37,588 nucleotides of DNA from Phascolarctobacterium sp. (GCA_017623055.1 JAGAPX010000044.1:1-37588), one strand, 5' to 3'; shown: positions 17,792 to 26,848, numbered from the stretch's first letter. Translations and numbers: made by a program. The notes: a model not told the origin generated them from the sequence alone.

Positions 17792-18859
17792 ATGTTTAAG
17801 TATTGGCCAATAATCAGGAAAAGTACAATCTTCAAATTGAGTGTTACTGCTACCGTGTCTTATGTAATGTATAAGCTGGCGGTAGTGCTTTTGCCAATCT
17901 TCCTTGCAGTATTTTTGGCTTTTGCCTTGTATCCCTTGGCAAATATTATTGGCAGGGTTAGAGTGGGGCAGGGGACTATTCATCTGTCACGTGTAGTAGC
18001 AATTATTTTAGCCTTCTTAACCCTCGGACTAGTAGTAGCTGTGTCCATAGGGTTCATTTTGCTACCCTTGTTTGGTGAAATTAACGAGCTCTTAGTAAAG
18101 ATGCCCGATGTTTTGCAGGCTAATAAGAGTGGCTTAGAGGATATTTTAAATGACCCCAGTACTTTCCCTGTCTTGCCGTCAAGCTTTGCAATGCTTTTAG
18201 ACGATATCGTTAGCTGGGCAATGGGCTTTGTTGCTGGTATGGGTCGTAACCTGTTGACTTCCAGTATGGACATAGCCAAGAACTTAATCGGCTTGGCGAT
18301 CGTACCGTTCCTTGCTTTTTACTTTGTTAAGGATTGGCGCGAACTGCGTGCAATGCTCATAAGCTTCTTTAGCTACGACGTGCAACCCCGTGCTGCTCAT
18401 ATTATTGACGAAATTGGCAGAACCTTGAGCGCATACATTCAAGGCTTAGGAAAGCTGAGCCTTATCGCTGGCTTCTGCATTACTATTGGTACTGCTTGGC
18501 TTGGCTTGGAGTTCCCCTTTGTATTAGGCTTCCTTGCCTTGTTAGCAGAGACTATTCCTATGGTTGGTCCCATCATTGGTGCTGTTCCTGCAATCTTCAT
18601 TGCATACGGACAATCTTCGACGGACGCCTTCCACGTAGCATTATTCTATTTAATCTTCTATCAAATTGATGCCAACTTCATTATGCCCAAGGTGATGGGC
18701 GAGCAAATTGACCTGCACCCTGTAATTTTAATTATCAGCCTTTTGATTGGAGCAAAAATGTTTGGTATCGTTGGTATGCTTTTTGCCGTGCCTGTGGCGG
18801 CGGTGTACCGCGTGCTTTATAAAGAGCTGTGGCATGAAGGCGAAGGGGAGAACGCATAA
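17792..18859 (+). CDS. AI-2E family membrane transporter
   Basis: A 355-aa polytopic membrane protein of the AI-2E/TqsA-YdiK family (Pfam AI-2E_transport). Hydrophobic blocks occur near residues 20-50 and 60-95, then several from about 160 on. The conserved segments LPFLAFYFVKDW (seen as VPFLAFYFVKDWREL) and VGPIIGAVPAIFIA are present, and PKVMGEQIDLHPVILIISLLIG is the family's most conserved stretch. Substrates differ between members (autoinducer-2, Na+/H+ antiport and others), so no function is assigned. The ATG lies 3 bases after the MBL stop with only a weak ribosome-binding site, suggesting translational coupling. Confidence 0.88.
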   Translation: MFKYWPIIRKSTIFKLSVTATVSYVMYKLAVVLLPIFLAVFLAFALYPLANIIGRVRVGQGTIHLSRVVAIILAFLTLGLVVAVSIGFILLPLFGEINELLVKMPDVLQANKSGLEDILNDPSTFPVLPSSFAMLLDDIVSWAMGFVAGMGRNLLTSSMDIAKNLIGLAIVPFLAFYFVKDWRELRAMLISFFSYDVQPRAAHIIDEIGRTLSAYIQGLGKLSLIAGFCITIGTAWLGLEFPFVLGFLALLAETIPMVGPIIGAVPAIFIAYGQSSTDAFHVALFYLIFYQIDANFIMPKVMGEQIDLHPVILIISLLIGAKMFGIVGMLFAVPVAAVYRVLYKELWHEGEGENA

Positions 18860-20289
18860 TGAAAACTTATCGTTTACACCATAATTTAGAATTTGATTTA
18901 ACGCGGTCTGTTCCCGATATGGCCGCGTTATTTGCATATTATCCTGCCACTGGCGAAGAGGCAGATGTAATTTTAAAGGTAGCCTTCCAGGACGGAAGCT
19001 TCACAGCAATTTTGGAAAGAAACGGTGCATTTTGGAAGAGTGCTCCTGTAATTTGCGACGAGCTGGTGAGTGGCGAGGTAAGCCGTTGCGTGAAGCTTGC
19101 CGTTTTAGATGCTTTTACCCACATGACGGGACAAGCGGTGGAATTGCCTTGGGGCATATTAACTGGCGTGCGTCCTGGTAAATTGGCACATAAGCTGGTA
19201 GATGGGGGAACTTCCTTCGCATTGTTACCTAATTATCTACAAGAAAAATATTTGCTTCCGGCAGAGCAGGCGCAAATGCTTACCAACATCTGCAAGCTAC
19301 AAAAACAGCTTGTTCCTGACGCCAATAAAGAGGCTGGAATCTACATAGGCATACCCTTTTGCCCTACAAAGTGTACTTATTGCTCTTTCCCCTCAGGAAT
19401 TGTGCCTAAAGATGAAGAAAGTCAACAAAACTTTTTAAATTTCATTGAACAAGATATAAAAAATGTGGTAAAATTACTAGGTGTGCAAAATTTAAATGTT
19501 ACTTCTTTGTACATCGGTGGTGGTACTCCCACCAGCCTAAGTGAGAAGGCTTTTACAAGGCTATTACAAATGGCGGCGGATAATCTGCTGTTGCCTTCCA
19601 TTCGTGAATTTACGGTGGAAGCTGGCAGACCGGATTGCTTTAGTTACGGTAAGCTTGCTGCTATGGAGGCAGTAGGAGTGAACCGTATTAGCGTAAACCC
19701 GCAAACCTTCCACGATAAAACATTAAAGCTAATCGGTCGTGCTCATACTCTTGCAGATTTTTATAATGCTTATGAGATGACCGTCAAGAGTAAGATACCT
19801 GTTATTAATACAGATTTAATTATTGGTTTGCCCGGTGAAACAGAGGAAGACATTGCCTATTCCCTGCAAAAGGCTGCGGAGCTAAAGCCCCATAATTTAA
19901 CTGTACATACCTTAACCTTGAAGCGTGATTCTGCTCTTTTTGGCTCGCAAATTGGTTTGCCTGCTGAAAGTGCGGCAAGAATGGTGCGTAATGGGGAAGA
20001 GGTAGCGAGAGAGATGGGGATGCATCCCTATTATCTGTACCGTCAGCATTATATGCTTGGTCATCTTGCTAACATTGGTTATGCACTTCCGGGAACGGAA
20101 AGCATTTACAATGTGCAGATGATGGAAGAACGTCACACCGTTATCGGCATTGGTCCTTCTTCTGCAACGAAGCTTCCTCACGCAGACGGACACCATATCT
20201 CACGCTTGAGTATGCCCAAGAATATTTTTACATATACCAGTAATATCCAGCAGCTTGGCGAAAAGCGAATGCTGTTGTTTAAAGAATAG
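18859..20289 (+). CDS. hemZ: HemZ-type radical SAM protein (coproporphyrinogen dehydrogenase-like)
   Basis: A radical SAM enzyme of the HemN/HemZ group (476 aa). The 4Fe-4S binding motif is CPTKCTYC (C168, C172, C175) inside GIPFCPTKCTYCSFPSG, followed by SLYIGGGTPTSL. An N-terminal domain of about 160 aa precedes it, as in HemZ. HemZ proteins are annotated as oxygen-independent coproporphyrinogen III dehydrogenases, but close relatives may act as haem chaperones or in other reactions, so the activity is uncertain. The ATG overlaps the preceding stop (TAATG). B. subtilis also has hemZ in this part of the chromosome. hisS follows with a 11-base gap. Confidence 0.85.
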   Translation: MKTYRLHHNLEFDLTRSVPDMAALFAYYPATGEEADVILKVAFQDGSFTAILERNGAFWKSAPVICDELVSGEVSRCVKLAVLDAFTHMTGQAVELPWGILTGVRPGKLAHKLVDGGTSFALLPNYLQEKYLLPAEQAQMLTNICKLQKQLVPDANKEAGIYIGIPFCPTKCTYCSFPSGIVPKDEESQQNFLNFIEQDIKNVVKLLGVQNLNVTSLYIGGGTPTSLSEKAFTRLLQMAADNLLLPSIREFTVEAGRPDCFSYGKLAAMEAVGVNRISVNPQTFHDKTLKLIGRAHTLADFYNAYEMTVKSKIPVINTDLIIGLPGETEEDIAYSLQKAAELKPHNLTVHTLTLKRDSALFGSQIGLPAESAARMVRNGEEVAREMGMHPYYLYRQHYMLGHLANIGYALPGTESIYNVQMMEERHTVIGIGPSSATKLPHADGHHISRLSMPKNIFTYTSNIQQLGEKRMLLFKE

Positions 20290-20300
20290 GAGGAATCAGC

Positions 20301-21560
20301 ATGCTGACTACGGCACCGAGAGGTACTAAAGATATCATGCCTGCGGATGTTGCGGCATGGCGTTACCTTGAAGATACCATGCGCAAGGTTTGCGCTCAGT
20401 ATGGCTACAAAGAAATTAGAACCCCTGTGTTTGAACACACGGAGCTGTTCCTGCGTGGTATTGGCGAAACCACCGACGTCGTTGAAAAGGAAATGTATAC
20501 CTTTACCGACCGTGGTGAAAGAAGCCTGACCCTGCGCCCTGAGAATACCGCTTCTGCAGTTCGTGCTTACATTGAGCACAAGCTTTACGCAGAACCTGCT
20601 CCCACTAAATTGTTCTACATTGGTCCTATGTTCCGTTACGACCGTCCCCAAGCAGGTCGTTACCGTCAATTCCATCAATTCGGTATCGAAGCATTGGGTA
20701 TCCAAGGTCCTAACATTGATGCAGAAATTATCTTATTGGCAGTACAAATTTTGCAAAGCCTTGGCTTGAAGGATTTGAAGCTGAAAATCAACTCCGTAGG
20801 TTGTCCTAATTGCAGACCGGGACACAGAGAAAAGCTCCAAGAATTCTTCAAACCCAATTTCGACCAGCTGTGCAAAGATTGCCAATCCCGTTACGATAGA
20901 AATCCCTTACGTTTGCTGGACTGCAAAAATCCTAAATGCCAAGAGCTTGGCGTAGGTGCTCCCAGCTTGGAGGAATGCCTGTGTGATGAATGCAAGGCTC
21001 ACTTTGACGGCTTGAAAGAGCTGCTCACTGCGGCTGGCGTTGATTTCGAGGTTGACCACAATCTGGTACGCGGTCTTGATTACTATACAAAAACTGCTTT
21101 CGAAATTCAATACAAACCCCTCGGTGCACAAAGCGCTGTATGTGGTGGCGGTCGTTACGACGGCTTGATTGAAGAAGTAGGTGGCCCTGCAACTCCGGGT
21201 ATCGGTTTTGCAATGGGTATGGAACGTGTGCTCCTTGCTTTGGAAAGTCAAAACCTTTTGCCGGCGGCAGATGATGCAATGGATGTTTTCATTGTTTGCC
21301 CCAAAAAGGAAAACTTTACCTTAGCTTTCAAAACTGCCATTGAACTGCGTCGTGCAGGTCTTAAAGTTGATTACGACTTCCAAGGTCGTAGCATGAAGGC
21401 GCAAATGAAGGCAGCAAATAGGGTACAAGCTAAATACGTGTTAATTTTCGGTGAGGACGAAGTTGCCCGCGGACAAGTTGTTCTGCGCAATATGGCTAAC
21501 AGCGAGCAAAACGAAATCGCCATCAGTGATATACTCACTAAACTACAAGTAGAGGTGTAA
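20301..21560 (+). CDS. hisS: Histidyl-tRNA synthetase
   Basis: Class II aminoacyl-tRNA synthetase (419 aa, usual length). Visible: the N-terminal APRGTKDIMP, motif 2 region TLRPENTASAVRAYIEHKL and FYIGPMFRYDRPQAGRYRQFHQFG, the histidine-specific LVRGLDYYTKTAFE, and motif 3 GGRYDGL...GIGFAMGMERVLLAL. The last ~95 residues form the anticodon-binding domain. An insertion with CPNCRPGHREKL, CKDC and CKNPKCQ carries cysteine pairs typical of many bacterial HisRS. The AGGAGGA ribosome-binding site is good. No T-box leader fits in the 11-base gap upstream. aspS starts 4 bases after its stop. Confidence 0.96.
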   Translation: MLTTAPRGTKDIMPADVAAWRYLEDTMRKVCAQYGYKEIRTPVFEHTELFLRGIGETTDVVEKEMYTFTDRGERSLTLRPENTASAVRAYIEHKLYAEPAPTKLFYIGPMFRYDRPQAGRYRQFHQFGIEALGIQGPNIDAEIILLAVQILQSLGLKDLKLKINSVGCPNCRPGHREKLQEFFKPNFDQLCKDCQSRYDRNPLRLLDCKNPKCQELGVGAPSLEECLCDECKAHFDGLKELLTAAGVDFEVDHNLVRGLDYYTKTAFEIQYKPLGAQSAVCGGGRYDGLIEEVGGPATPGIGFAMGMERVLLALESQNLLPAADDAMDVFIVCPKKENFTLAFKTAIELRRAGLKVDYDFQGRSMKAQMKAANRVQAKYVLIFGEDEVARGQVVLRNMANSEQNEIAISDILTKLQVEV

Positions 21561-21564
21561 GATT

Positions 21565-23355
21565 ATGATTAAAGCAAAACGTAGCCATAACTGTGGCGAA
21601 CTTGGCAAAGACCTGGCAGGTCAACAAGTAGTATTGTGTGGTTGGGTAGCAAAACGCCGTGACCATGGTGGATTGATTTTCGTTGACTTGCGCGACCGTA
21701 GCGGTATCGTACAAGTTGTAGCTGACCCTGACACTGCAGGTGCTAGCTTCAAAGTTGCAGAAGACATCCGCAACGAATATGTAATCAAAGTTTCCGGTAA
21801 AGTAGCTCTCCGTGACGAAGCAACTGTTAACGCTAACATTGCTACCGGTGCTATCGAAGTAATGGCAGAAGAAATCGAAGTATTGAACGCTGCTAAAACT
21901 CCGCCGTTCTACATTCAAGACAACATCGACACCGATGAAAACCTGCGCTTGAAATATCGTTACTTGGATCTCCGTCGTCCGGAAATGCAACGTAACATCA
22001 TTCTCCGTCATAAAGTAACCAAATTGATGCGCGATTACTTGGATACCCGTAACTTCCTTGAAATCGAAACACCGATGCTTACCAAATCCACTCCGGAAGG
22101 CGCACGCGACTATTTGGTTCCCAGCCGTGTAAACCCCGGCAAATTCTATGCACTTCCCCAATCTCCGCAAATCTTCAAACAACTTTTGATGGTTTCCGGT
22201 ATGGAAAGATACTTCCAAATCGCACGTTGCTTCCGTGACGAAGACCTGCGTGCTGACCGTCAACCCGAATTCACCCAATTGGATATGGAAATGTCCTTCA
22301 TGGAAATGGACGAAATCCTCGAATTGATGGAAGGCTTGATTGCTTACATCTTTGAAGGCGCTCTCGGTAAAAAAATCCAAACTCCGTTCCAACGTTTGAC
22401 TTGGGATGAAGCTATGGACCGTTATGGCAGCGATAAACCGGACCTTCGTTTTGGTATGGAACTCATTAATATGGTTGACGCTGTTAAAGATTCCAACTTC
22501 AAAGTATTTAACCAAGTTATCGAAAACGGTGGCGTAGTTAAAGCTATCAACGTAAAAGGTTATGCAAACATTCCTCGTCGTGAATGTGACAGCTTGGTTG
22601 ACTTCGTTGGCATTTACGGTGCAAAAGGCTTGGCTTGGATGCAAATTCAAGAAGATGGCAGCGTAAAATCCCCGATTGCTAAATTCTTCAGCGAAGAACA
22701 ATTGGCTAACATCCTTGCAACTGCTCAAGCTGAAGCAGGCGACTTGGTTATGTTCATCGCTGACAAACCGGCAGTAGTTGCTCAAGCTTTGGGTGCACTG
22801 CGTATTGAAATGGCAAAACGCCGCAACCTTATCGACAACGATGCTTTGGCATTCGCTTGGGTAGTAGATTTCCCCATGTTCGAATACGACGAAGAAGAAA
22901 AACGCTATGTTGCTATGCACCATCCGTTCACCTCTCCTCGCGACGAAGATTTGGAACTCCTTGCTACCGACCCGGGCAAAGTATATGCAAAAGCTTACGA
23001 TATGGTTCTTAACGGCACCGAAATCGGCGGCGGCTCCATCCGTATTCATCGTCGTGATGTTCAAAAACAAATCTTCTCTGCTATCGGCTTGTCCGATGAA
23101 GAAGCTCAAGAAAAATTTGGCTTCATGATGAATGCATTTGAATACGGTGCTCCTCCTCACGGTGGCTTGGCATTCGGTCTGGACCGCTTGATCATGATCA
23201 TGGCTCAACGCGACTCCATCCGCGACGTAATTGCTTTCCCGAAAACTCAATCCGCAGCTTGCGTAATGACACAAGCTCCTAACGACGTTGACGACAAACA
23301 ATTGCGTGAACTCCACATTAAAACTTCTATGCTCCCCAAAAAGGAAGAGAAATAA
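21565..23355 (+). CDS. aspS: Aspartyl-tRNA synthetase
   Basis: Class II aspartyl-tRNA synthetase of the bacterial type (596 aa with the GAD insertion). Order: N-terminal OB-fold anticodon domain (QQVVLCGWVAKRRDHGGLIFVDLRDRSG), motif 2 (RYFQIARCFRDEDLRADRQPEFTQLD), the inserted domain about 280-415, and motif 3 (GAPPHGGLAFGLDRLIMIM). Codon use is strikingly biased compared with hisS next to it: by eye every lysine is AAA except one near the end, glutamines are CAA, and TTA/CTA/TCA are absent in frame. Whether it is discriminating or charges tRNA-Asn too cannot be told here. Confidence 0.96.
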   Translation: MIKAKRSHNCGELGKDLAGQQVVLCGWVAKRRDHGGLIFVDLRDRSGIVQVVADPDTAGASFKVAEDIRNEYVIKVSGKVALRDEATVNANIATGAIEVMAEEIEVLNAAKTPPFYIQDNIDTDENLRLKYRYLDLRRPEMQRNIILRHKVTKLMRDYLDTRNFLEIETPMLTKSTPEGARDYLVPSRVNPGKFYALPQSPQIFKQLLMVSGMERYFQIARCFRDEDLRADRQPEFTQLDMEMSFMEMDEILELMEGLIAYIFEGALGKKIQTPFQRLTWDEAMDRYGSDKPDLRFGMELINMVDAVKDSNFKVFNQVIENGGVVKAINVKGYANIPRRECDSLVDFVGIYGAKGLAWMQIQEDGSVKSPIAKFFSEEQLANILATAQAEAGDLVMFIADKPAVVAQALGALRIEMAKRRNLIDNDALAFAWVVDFPMFEYDEEEKRYVAMHHPFTSPRDEDLELLATDPGKVYAKAYDMVLNGTEIGGGSIRIHRRDVQKQIFSAIGLSDEEAQEKFGFMMNAFEYGAPPHGGLAFGLDRLIMIMAQRDSIRDVIAFPKTQSAACVMTQAPNDVDDKQLRELHIKTSMLPKKEEK

Positions 23356-23362
23356 AAATATC

Positions 23363-23396
23363 AAAGGAAGCGTTGAAAAACGCTTCCTTTTTTGTT
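23363..23396 (+). terminator. Intrinsic terminator after aspS
   Basis: A perfect 12-bp stem AAAGGAAGCGTT (23363-23374), GAAA tetraloop, AACGCTTCCTTT (23379-23390), then TTTGTT. It ends the long lapA-to-aspS transcription unit. Confidence 0.93.
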
Positions 23397-23449
23397 ATTA
23401 TAAAGGTGTGAAAACAAGCTAAGGCTTGCTGAAATGAATTTAATTATTA

Positions 23450-23623
23450 CCCTGCGATGTACGTCACATTGCTCCACAGGTTTTGAGCCAACACTCATAC
23501 CTAGGGAGCCTGATACTCCGCTTGCTAAAAACCAGCCTCCTTTGAGTGGACTTTTGCGGTAAGTGGGAAGGCACCCACCTGCACATGCAGGTTCAAAACA
23601 CGGGGCGGGACGGCATTGTGGGG
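23450..23623 (+). ncRNA. ssrS: 6S RNA
   Basis: 6S RNA binds the housekeeping sigma-70-type RNA polymerase holoenzyme by mimicking an open promoter. Position: between aspS and tcdA(yrvM), where B. subtilis carries 6S-1 RNA (bsrA). Fold traced by hand: the closing stem pairs CCCTGCGATGT (23450-23460) with GCATTGTGGGG (23613-23623), CGTC (23462-23465) with GACG (23609-23612), TTGCTCC (23469-23475) with GGGGCGG (23602-23608), and TTTTGAGCC (23481-23489) with GGTTCAAAA (23590-23598). The terminal arm pairs CACTCA (23492-23497) with TGAGTG (23543-23548) and AGGGAG (23503-23508) with CTCCTT (23537-23542). The large central bubble has a hairpin GTGGG/CCCAC (23563-23578) on its 3' side, as in the family. 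The exact ends are approximate. No own terminator is visible before tcdA. Confidence 0.85.
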
Positions 23624-23647
23624 CATAATACTTTTTAGAGGTAGTTT

Positions 23648-24331
23648 ATGGATTTATCTAGGGTTGCTTACGTTATTGGACAAGAGAATATTGCCAAGCT
23701 CCAAGCTGCTCACGTTGCTGTCGTAGGCTTGGGCGGGGTAGGCAGCTATATTGCGGAAGCTCTTGCCCGTAGCGGAGTTGGTGCATTAACCTTAGTTGAC
23801 GCTGACGAGGTAGCAAGCAGTAACATCAATCGTCAGCTTCCTGCTTTGACCACAACCATGGGTAAGCTCAAGACGGAAGTTATTGCAGAGCGCATTGCCC
23901 AGATAAACCCTGAATGTAAGGTAACTCTTCGCAGTGAATTCTACCAGCCTGGAGATTTTGATAAGTTCTTTCCTGAAAAGCTGGACTTCGTGGCAGATGC
24001 CATAGATTCCACTGCGTCTAAGATAGATTTACTTACAGAATGTTATCGCCGCCAAATACCGGTGATTTCTTCCATGGGAACGGGCAACAAGCTTGACCCC
24101 AGTACCCTGCAGGTTGCAGATATTAGTAAGACCCACACTTGCCCCTTGGCAAAAAGCGTGCGTAAGCGTTTGCGTATGGCAGGCATTGAAAAGGGTGTTG
24201 CAGTAGTTTTTTCTACAGAAAGTCCTATCTTTGCCAGCAAGGAAGCTGTGCCCGGAAGTTTGGTTTTTGTTCCTGCAAGCGCCGGACTTTTAATTGCTTC
24301 CCACGTTGTGCGTAAGCTTATTGGAGTATAA
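23648..24331 (+). CDS. tcdA: tRNA threonylcarbamoyladenosine dehydratase TcdA (ThiF/E1-like)
   Basis: ATP-dependent enzyme that cyclises t6A37 of tRNA to ct6A (CsdL/TcdA, B. subtilis YrvM). The 227 aa contain the E1-like adenylation fold: VAVVGLGGVGSYIAEALARSGVG (glycine motif), LVDADEVASSNINRQ (D and NxxRQ nucleotide-binding residues) and DAIDSTASKIDLL. The C-terminal SLVFVPASAGLLIASHVVRKL is family-typical. GAGG precedes ATG 23648. It starts 24 bases after the 6S RNA 3' end and ends 3 bases before rarA, as in B. subtilis yrvM-yrvN. Confidence 0.9.
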   Translation: MDLSRVAYVIGQENIAKLQAAHVAVVGLGGVGSYIAEALARSGVGALTLVDADEVASSNINRQLPALTTTMGKLKTEVIAERIAQINPECKVTLRSEFYQPGDFDKFFPEKLDFVADAIDSTASKIDLLTECYRRQIPVISSMGTGNKLDPSTLQVADISKTHTCPLAKSVRKRLRMAGIEKGVAVVFSTESPIFASKEAVPGSLVFVPASAGLLIASHVVRKLIGV

Positions 24332-24334
24332 ATT

Positions 24335-25615
24335 ATGGATAGCTTATTTAGTTTTGCATATGAACAGAAAAAGCCTTTAGCAGACAGAATGCGTCCGGAA
24401 AAATTAAGCGACTTCGTTGGGCAGGAGCGTGCAGTGGGGGCAGGTAGTCCTCTGCGTCGCATGATTGAGCGTGATATGCTTCAATCTGTTTTGTTTTACG
24501 GACCTCCGGGAACAGGCAAGACAACTCTTGCTACTGTCATTGCTAACGTTACCGGTAACCAGTTTGTTTCCATTAACGCTGTTTCTTCCGGCGTGCCGGA
24601 ACTGCGCAAGCTTATCAGTAAAGCTCAGGAGCTGCAGCGGAGTGGTATGGGTAGAACCATCGTCTTTATTGATGAAATTCATCGTTTCAACAAAGCGCAA
24701 CAGGACGTACTGCTTCCCTATGTTGAAAACGGTACCATCGTTTTGATAGGTGCTACCACGGAAAACCCTTTCTTTGAAATAAATTCTCCCTTGCTTTCTA
24801 GAATGAAGGTCATTCGTTTGGAAAAGCTTACGCCCCAGCATATGCAACAAATCATTTTGCGTGCTATTGCAGATAAGGAGCGTGGCTTTGGTGGTAGCTT
24901 TGCCATTGAAGAAGATGCTCTTAAAATTTTGGCAGATTTTAGTGCTGGAGATGCACGTAGTGCCTTAAATATGTTAGAGCAAGCAGAGTTTATGCTTCCT
25001 GAAACTGGCGAGCGTAAAATTACCATTGAGGTTTTGCGTAGCGTAATCGGTACAGCAATGCAACGCTACGATAAAAAAGGTGACCAGCATTATGACATCG
25101 TCAGTGCTTTTATCAAGAGCATGCGTGGTAGCGATGCGGATGCAGCGCTTCACTATCTTGCCCGTATGATTGAAGGGGGTGAGGATTTACGCTTCATTGC
25201 TCGCCGCATTGTTATTTGCGCAGCAGAAGATGTAGGCCTTGCAGACCCACAAGCACTAGTTATTGCCAACGCTGCAGCTCAGGCTGCGGATTTTGTTGGC
25301 TGGCCAGAAGCGCAGATTCCTCTTGCCGAAGCTGTGTGCTATATTGCCAACGCTCCTAAGAGCAACGCTTCCTATATGGGGATTGCCAACGCTCGTGCTG
25401 ACGTGCGTAAGAAAAATTGCGGTAGCGTGCCCAAGCATTTACGCGATGCTCATTACCCTGGTGCTAAGGAGCTTGGTCACGGTATTGACTATAAGTATCC
25501 TCATAGCTACGGTGGATGGGTTCAGCAACAATACTTGCCTGATGAACTGGTTGGCGTAAAATATTATGTTCCTTCTGGTAACGGTCAAGATACTGGTAGA
25601 AAAAAGAATAAGTGA
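24335..25615 (+). CDS. rarA: Replication-associated recombination protein A (RarA/MgsA)
   Basis: AAA+ ATPase acting at stalled replication forks and single-strand gaps (426 aa; E. coli RarA 447, B. subtilis YrvN about 421). It has Walker A GPPGTGKTT (56-64), Walker B IVFIDEIHRF (109-118), sensor 1 IGATTENPFFEINSPLLSR, and the C-terminal tetramerisation region with SNASYMGIANARADV and LPDELVGVKYY near the end. It follows tcdA by 3 bases and ends before a strong terminator convergent with the secretin gene. Confidence 0.95.
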   Translation: MDSLFSFAYEQKKPLADRMRPEKLSDFVGQERAVGAGSPLRRMIERDMLQSVLFYGPPGTGKTTLATVIANVTGNQFVSINAVSSGVPELRKLISKAQELQRSGMGRTIVFIDEIHRFNKAQQDVLLPYVENGTIVLIGATTENPFFEINSPLLSRMKVIRLEKLTPQHMQQIILRAIADKERGFGGSFAIEEDALKILADFSAGDARSALNMLEQAEFMLPETGERKITIEVLRSVIGTAMQRYDKKGDQHYDIVSAFIKSMRGSDADAALHYLARMIEGGEDLRFIARRIVICAAEDVGLADPQALVIANAAAQAADFVGWPEAQIPLAEAVCYIANAPKSNASYMGIANARADVRKKNCGSVPKHLRDAHYPGAKELGHGIDYKYPHSYGGWVQQQYLPDELVGVKYYVPSGNGQDTGRKKNK

Positions 25616-25625
25616 AAAAGTTAAA

Positions 25626-25656
25626 GCGGAGGGCTGATGCCTTCCGCCTTTGTAGT
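25626..25656. terminator. Bidirectional intrinsic terminator between rarA and the secretin gene
   Basis: A 9-bp stem with one G-T pair: GCGGAGGGC (25626-25634), loop TGAT, GCCTTCCGC (25639-25647). Plus side: CTTTGTAGTTTAATTTTA follows. Minus side: TTTAACTTTTTC follows. It lies between convergent stop codons. Confidence 0.85.
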
Positions 25657-25687
25657 TTAATTTTATATTTTTAGTTATTCTTGGTTA

Positions 25688-26848
25688 TTAAATATGTTCT
25701 GTTGAATATATCGCAGGGGACTTTCCTGCTTCTGTAATGTGGGGAGTGAGAATCATAATTACTTCTGTTTTGGCTTTACGTTTGGTACGATTTTTAAATA
25801 GCTCGCCAAAGAGGGGAATGTTGGAGAGCAGGGGAACCTTTTGGATACTTTTTTGTTCTTCTTCGTTAATGAGTCCACCGATTATAAGTGTTTCGCCCGT
25901 AAGCATACGAACATTGGTATCTGCTGTGCGGCTGGTAATGCGATAATTTTTCATTTCGCTTACCAAGGTTGGCGTGCTCACTTCTGTGTGGACAGTGGCA
26001 GTAACCATTTTACCATCACCACTTACGATAGGCGTATAAGTTAATTTTATTCCGGCATCTAAATATTCAGTAGTGGTATAGCTTCCTGTACTATTATGTT
26101 TTTCAGTTTGCACGGGAATGTGGTCACCGATGAATATACTTGCCTCTTTGCCAGGAATTGTGATGATGCTGGGGGTAGCAAGTATTTTAGCCTTGCCTTT
26201 GGCAAGAAGAGCGTTTAGATTGGCATTAAATTTAAAGGAGTATCCTCGCCAAAACTTAAAATTGCCGCCAAAATCTTGACCATTATTTTCGTCATAGTCA
26301 TTATTATTTTGGAGTTCTTCGTTTTGGGGAATCTTGTCCCAATTCCAACTTACACCTAAATTTTTACTGTCCTCTTTATTGAGGGCGATAATCTTGGCTT
26401 CTAAGGTTACTTGCTTAGTGGGTACGTCTAGGGAATTGACTGCTTTAAGCAAACGCTTCCCTTCACTAGGAGAACCTTTGAATAAGATGGCATTGGTAAT
26501 ACCATCAACAGAAATTCTATTACTTCCAAAAATATCCTTTAAGGATTTGGCAAGGTCTCGTGCTCGTGCGTAGTTAAGCTTCACAATGAGCAAATCCTCT
26601 CTTTTTTGAAGTGATTTCTGTTGTTCTGGTATTAAGGTGATGTCATTATGGTTGTAATGACTGGTAGCTTGGGGAGCTGTAAAAGGGTTGCGCACTTCAT
26701 TTTCCACTCGTGCTGGCGCAACGAAGCCTTCCTGCAAATTTTGACCTTGCACCATTGGCAAGGAGCTGCCCCAAATTAAAAGATATGCAAGAAGGGTACT
26801 GCTTAATTTTTTGGGAGTGGTCTTAGGGTAAAAAGTTTGTTTCTTAAT
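25688..26848 (-). CDS. Compact secretin (PilQ/GspD-type outer-membrane pore), probable ATT start
   Basis: Outer-membrane secretin of the type II/IV-pilus family. From ATT 26848 it is 386 aa, much shorter than PilQ (about 700). Layout: a signal peptide (about 1-33; KK start, then LSSTLLAYLLIWGSS), a linker, one N-domain (about 85-140), and the secretin core (about 145-372) with VTLEAKIIALNKEDSKNLGVSW and the VPLLSNIPLFGELF signature at 338-352. It has no AMIN or repeated N domains. No ATG, GTG or TTG occurs in frame upstream of TTG 26761, yet the 29 codons before it encode the signal peptide. ATT 26848 has GAGG (26861-26858) and AAGG (26856-26853) upstream and a promoter with +1 near 26881. 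The alternative, TTG 26761 or ATG 26755, would leave the protein without an export signal. Confidence 0.82.
   Translation of the reverse strand: MKKQTFYPKTTPKKLSSTLLAYLLIWGSSLPMVQGQNLQEGFVAPARVENEVRNPFTAPQATSHYNHNDITLIPEQQKSLQKREDLLIVKLNYARARDLAKSLKDIFGSNRISVDGITNAILFKGSPSEGKRLLKAVNSLDVPTKQVTLEAKIIALNKEDSKNLGVSWNWDKIPQNEELQNNNDYDENNGQDFGGNFKFWRGYSFKFNANLNALLAKGKAKILATPSIITIPGKEASIFIGDHIPVQTEKHNSTGSYTTTEYLDAGIKLTYTPIVSGDGKMVTATVHTEVSTPTLVSEMKNYRITSRTADTNVRMLTGETLIIGGLINEEEQKSIQKVPLLSNIPLFGELFKNRTKRKAKTEVIMILTPHITEAGKSPAIYSTEHI

Noticed and set aside
20280-20300. T-box riboswitch before hisS
   Set aside because: The gap between hemZ and hisS is 11 bases, too short for any T-box leader.
21538-23364. 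608-codon open frame on the minus strand opposite aspS
   Set aside because: It is in exact codon register with aspS and exists because aspS lacks TTA, CTA and TCA codons. The translation has no recognisable domain.
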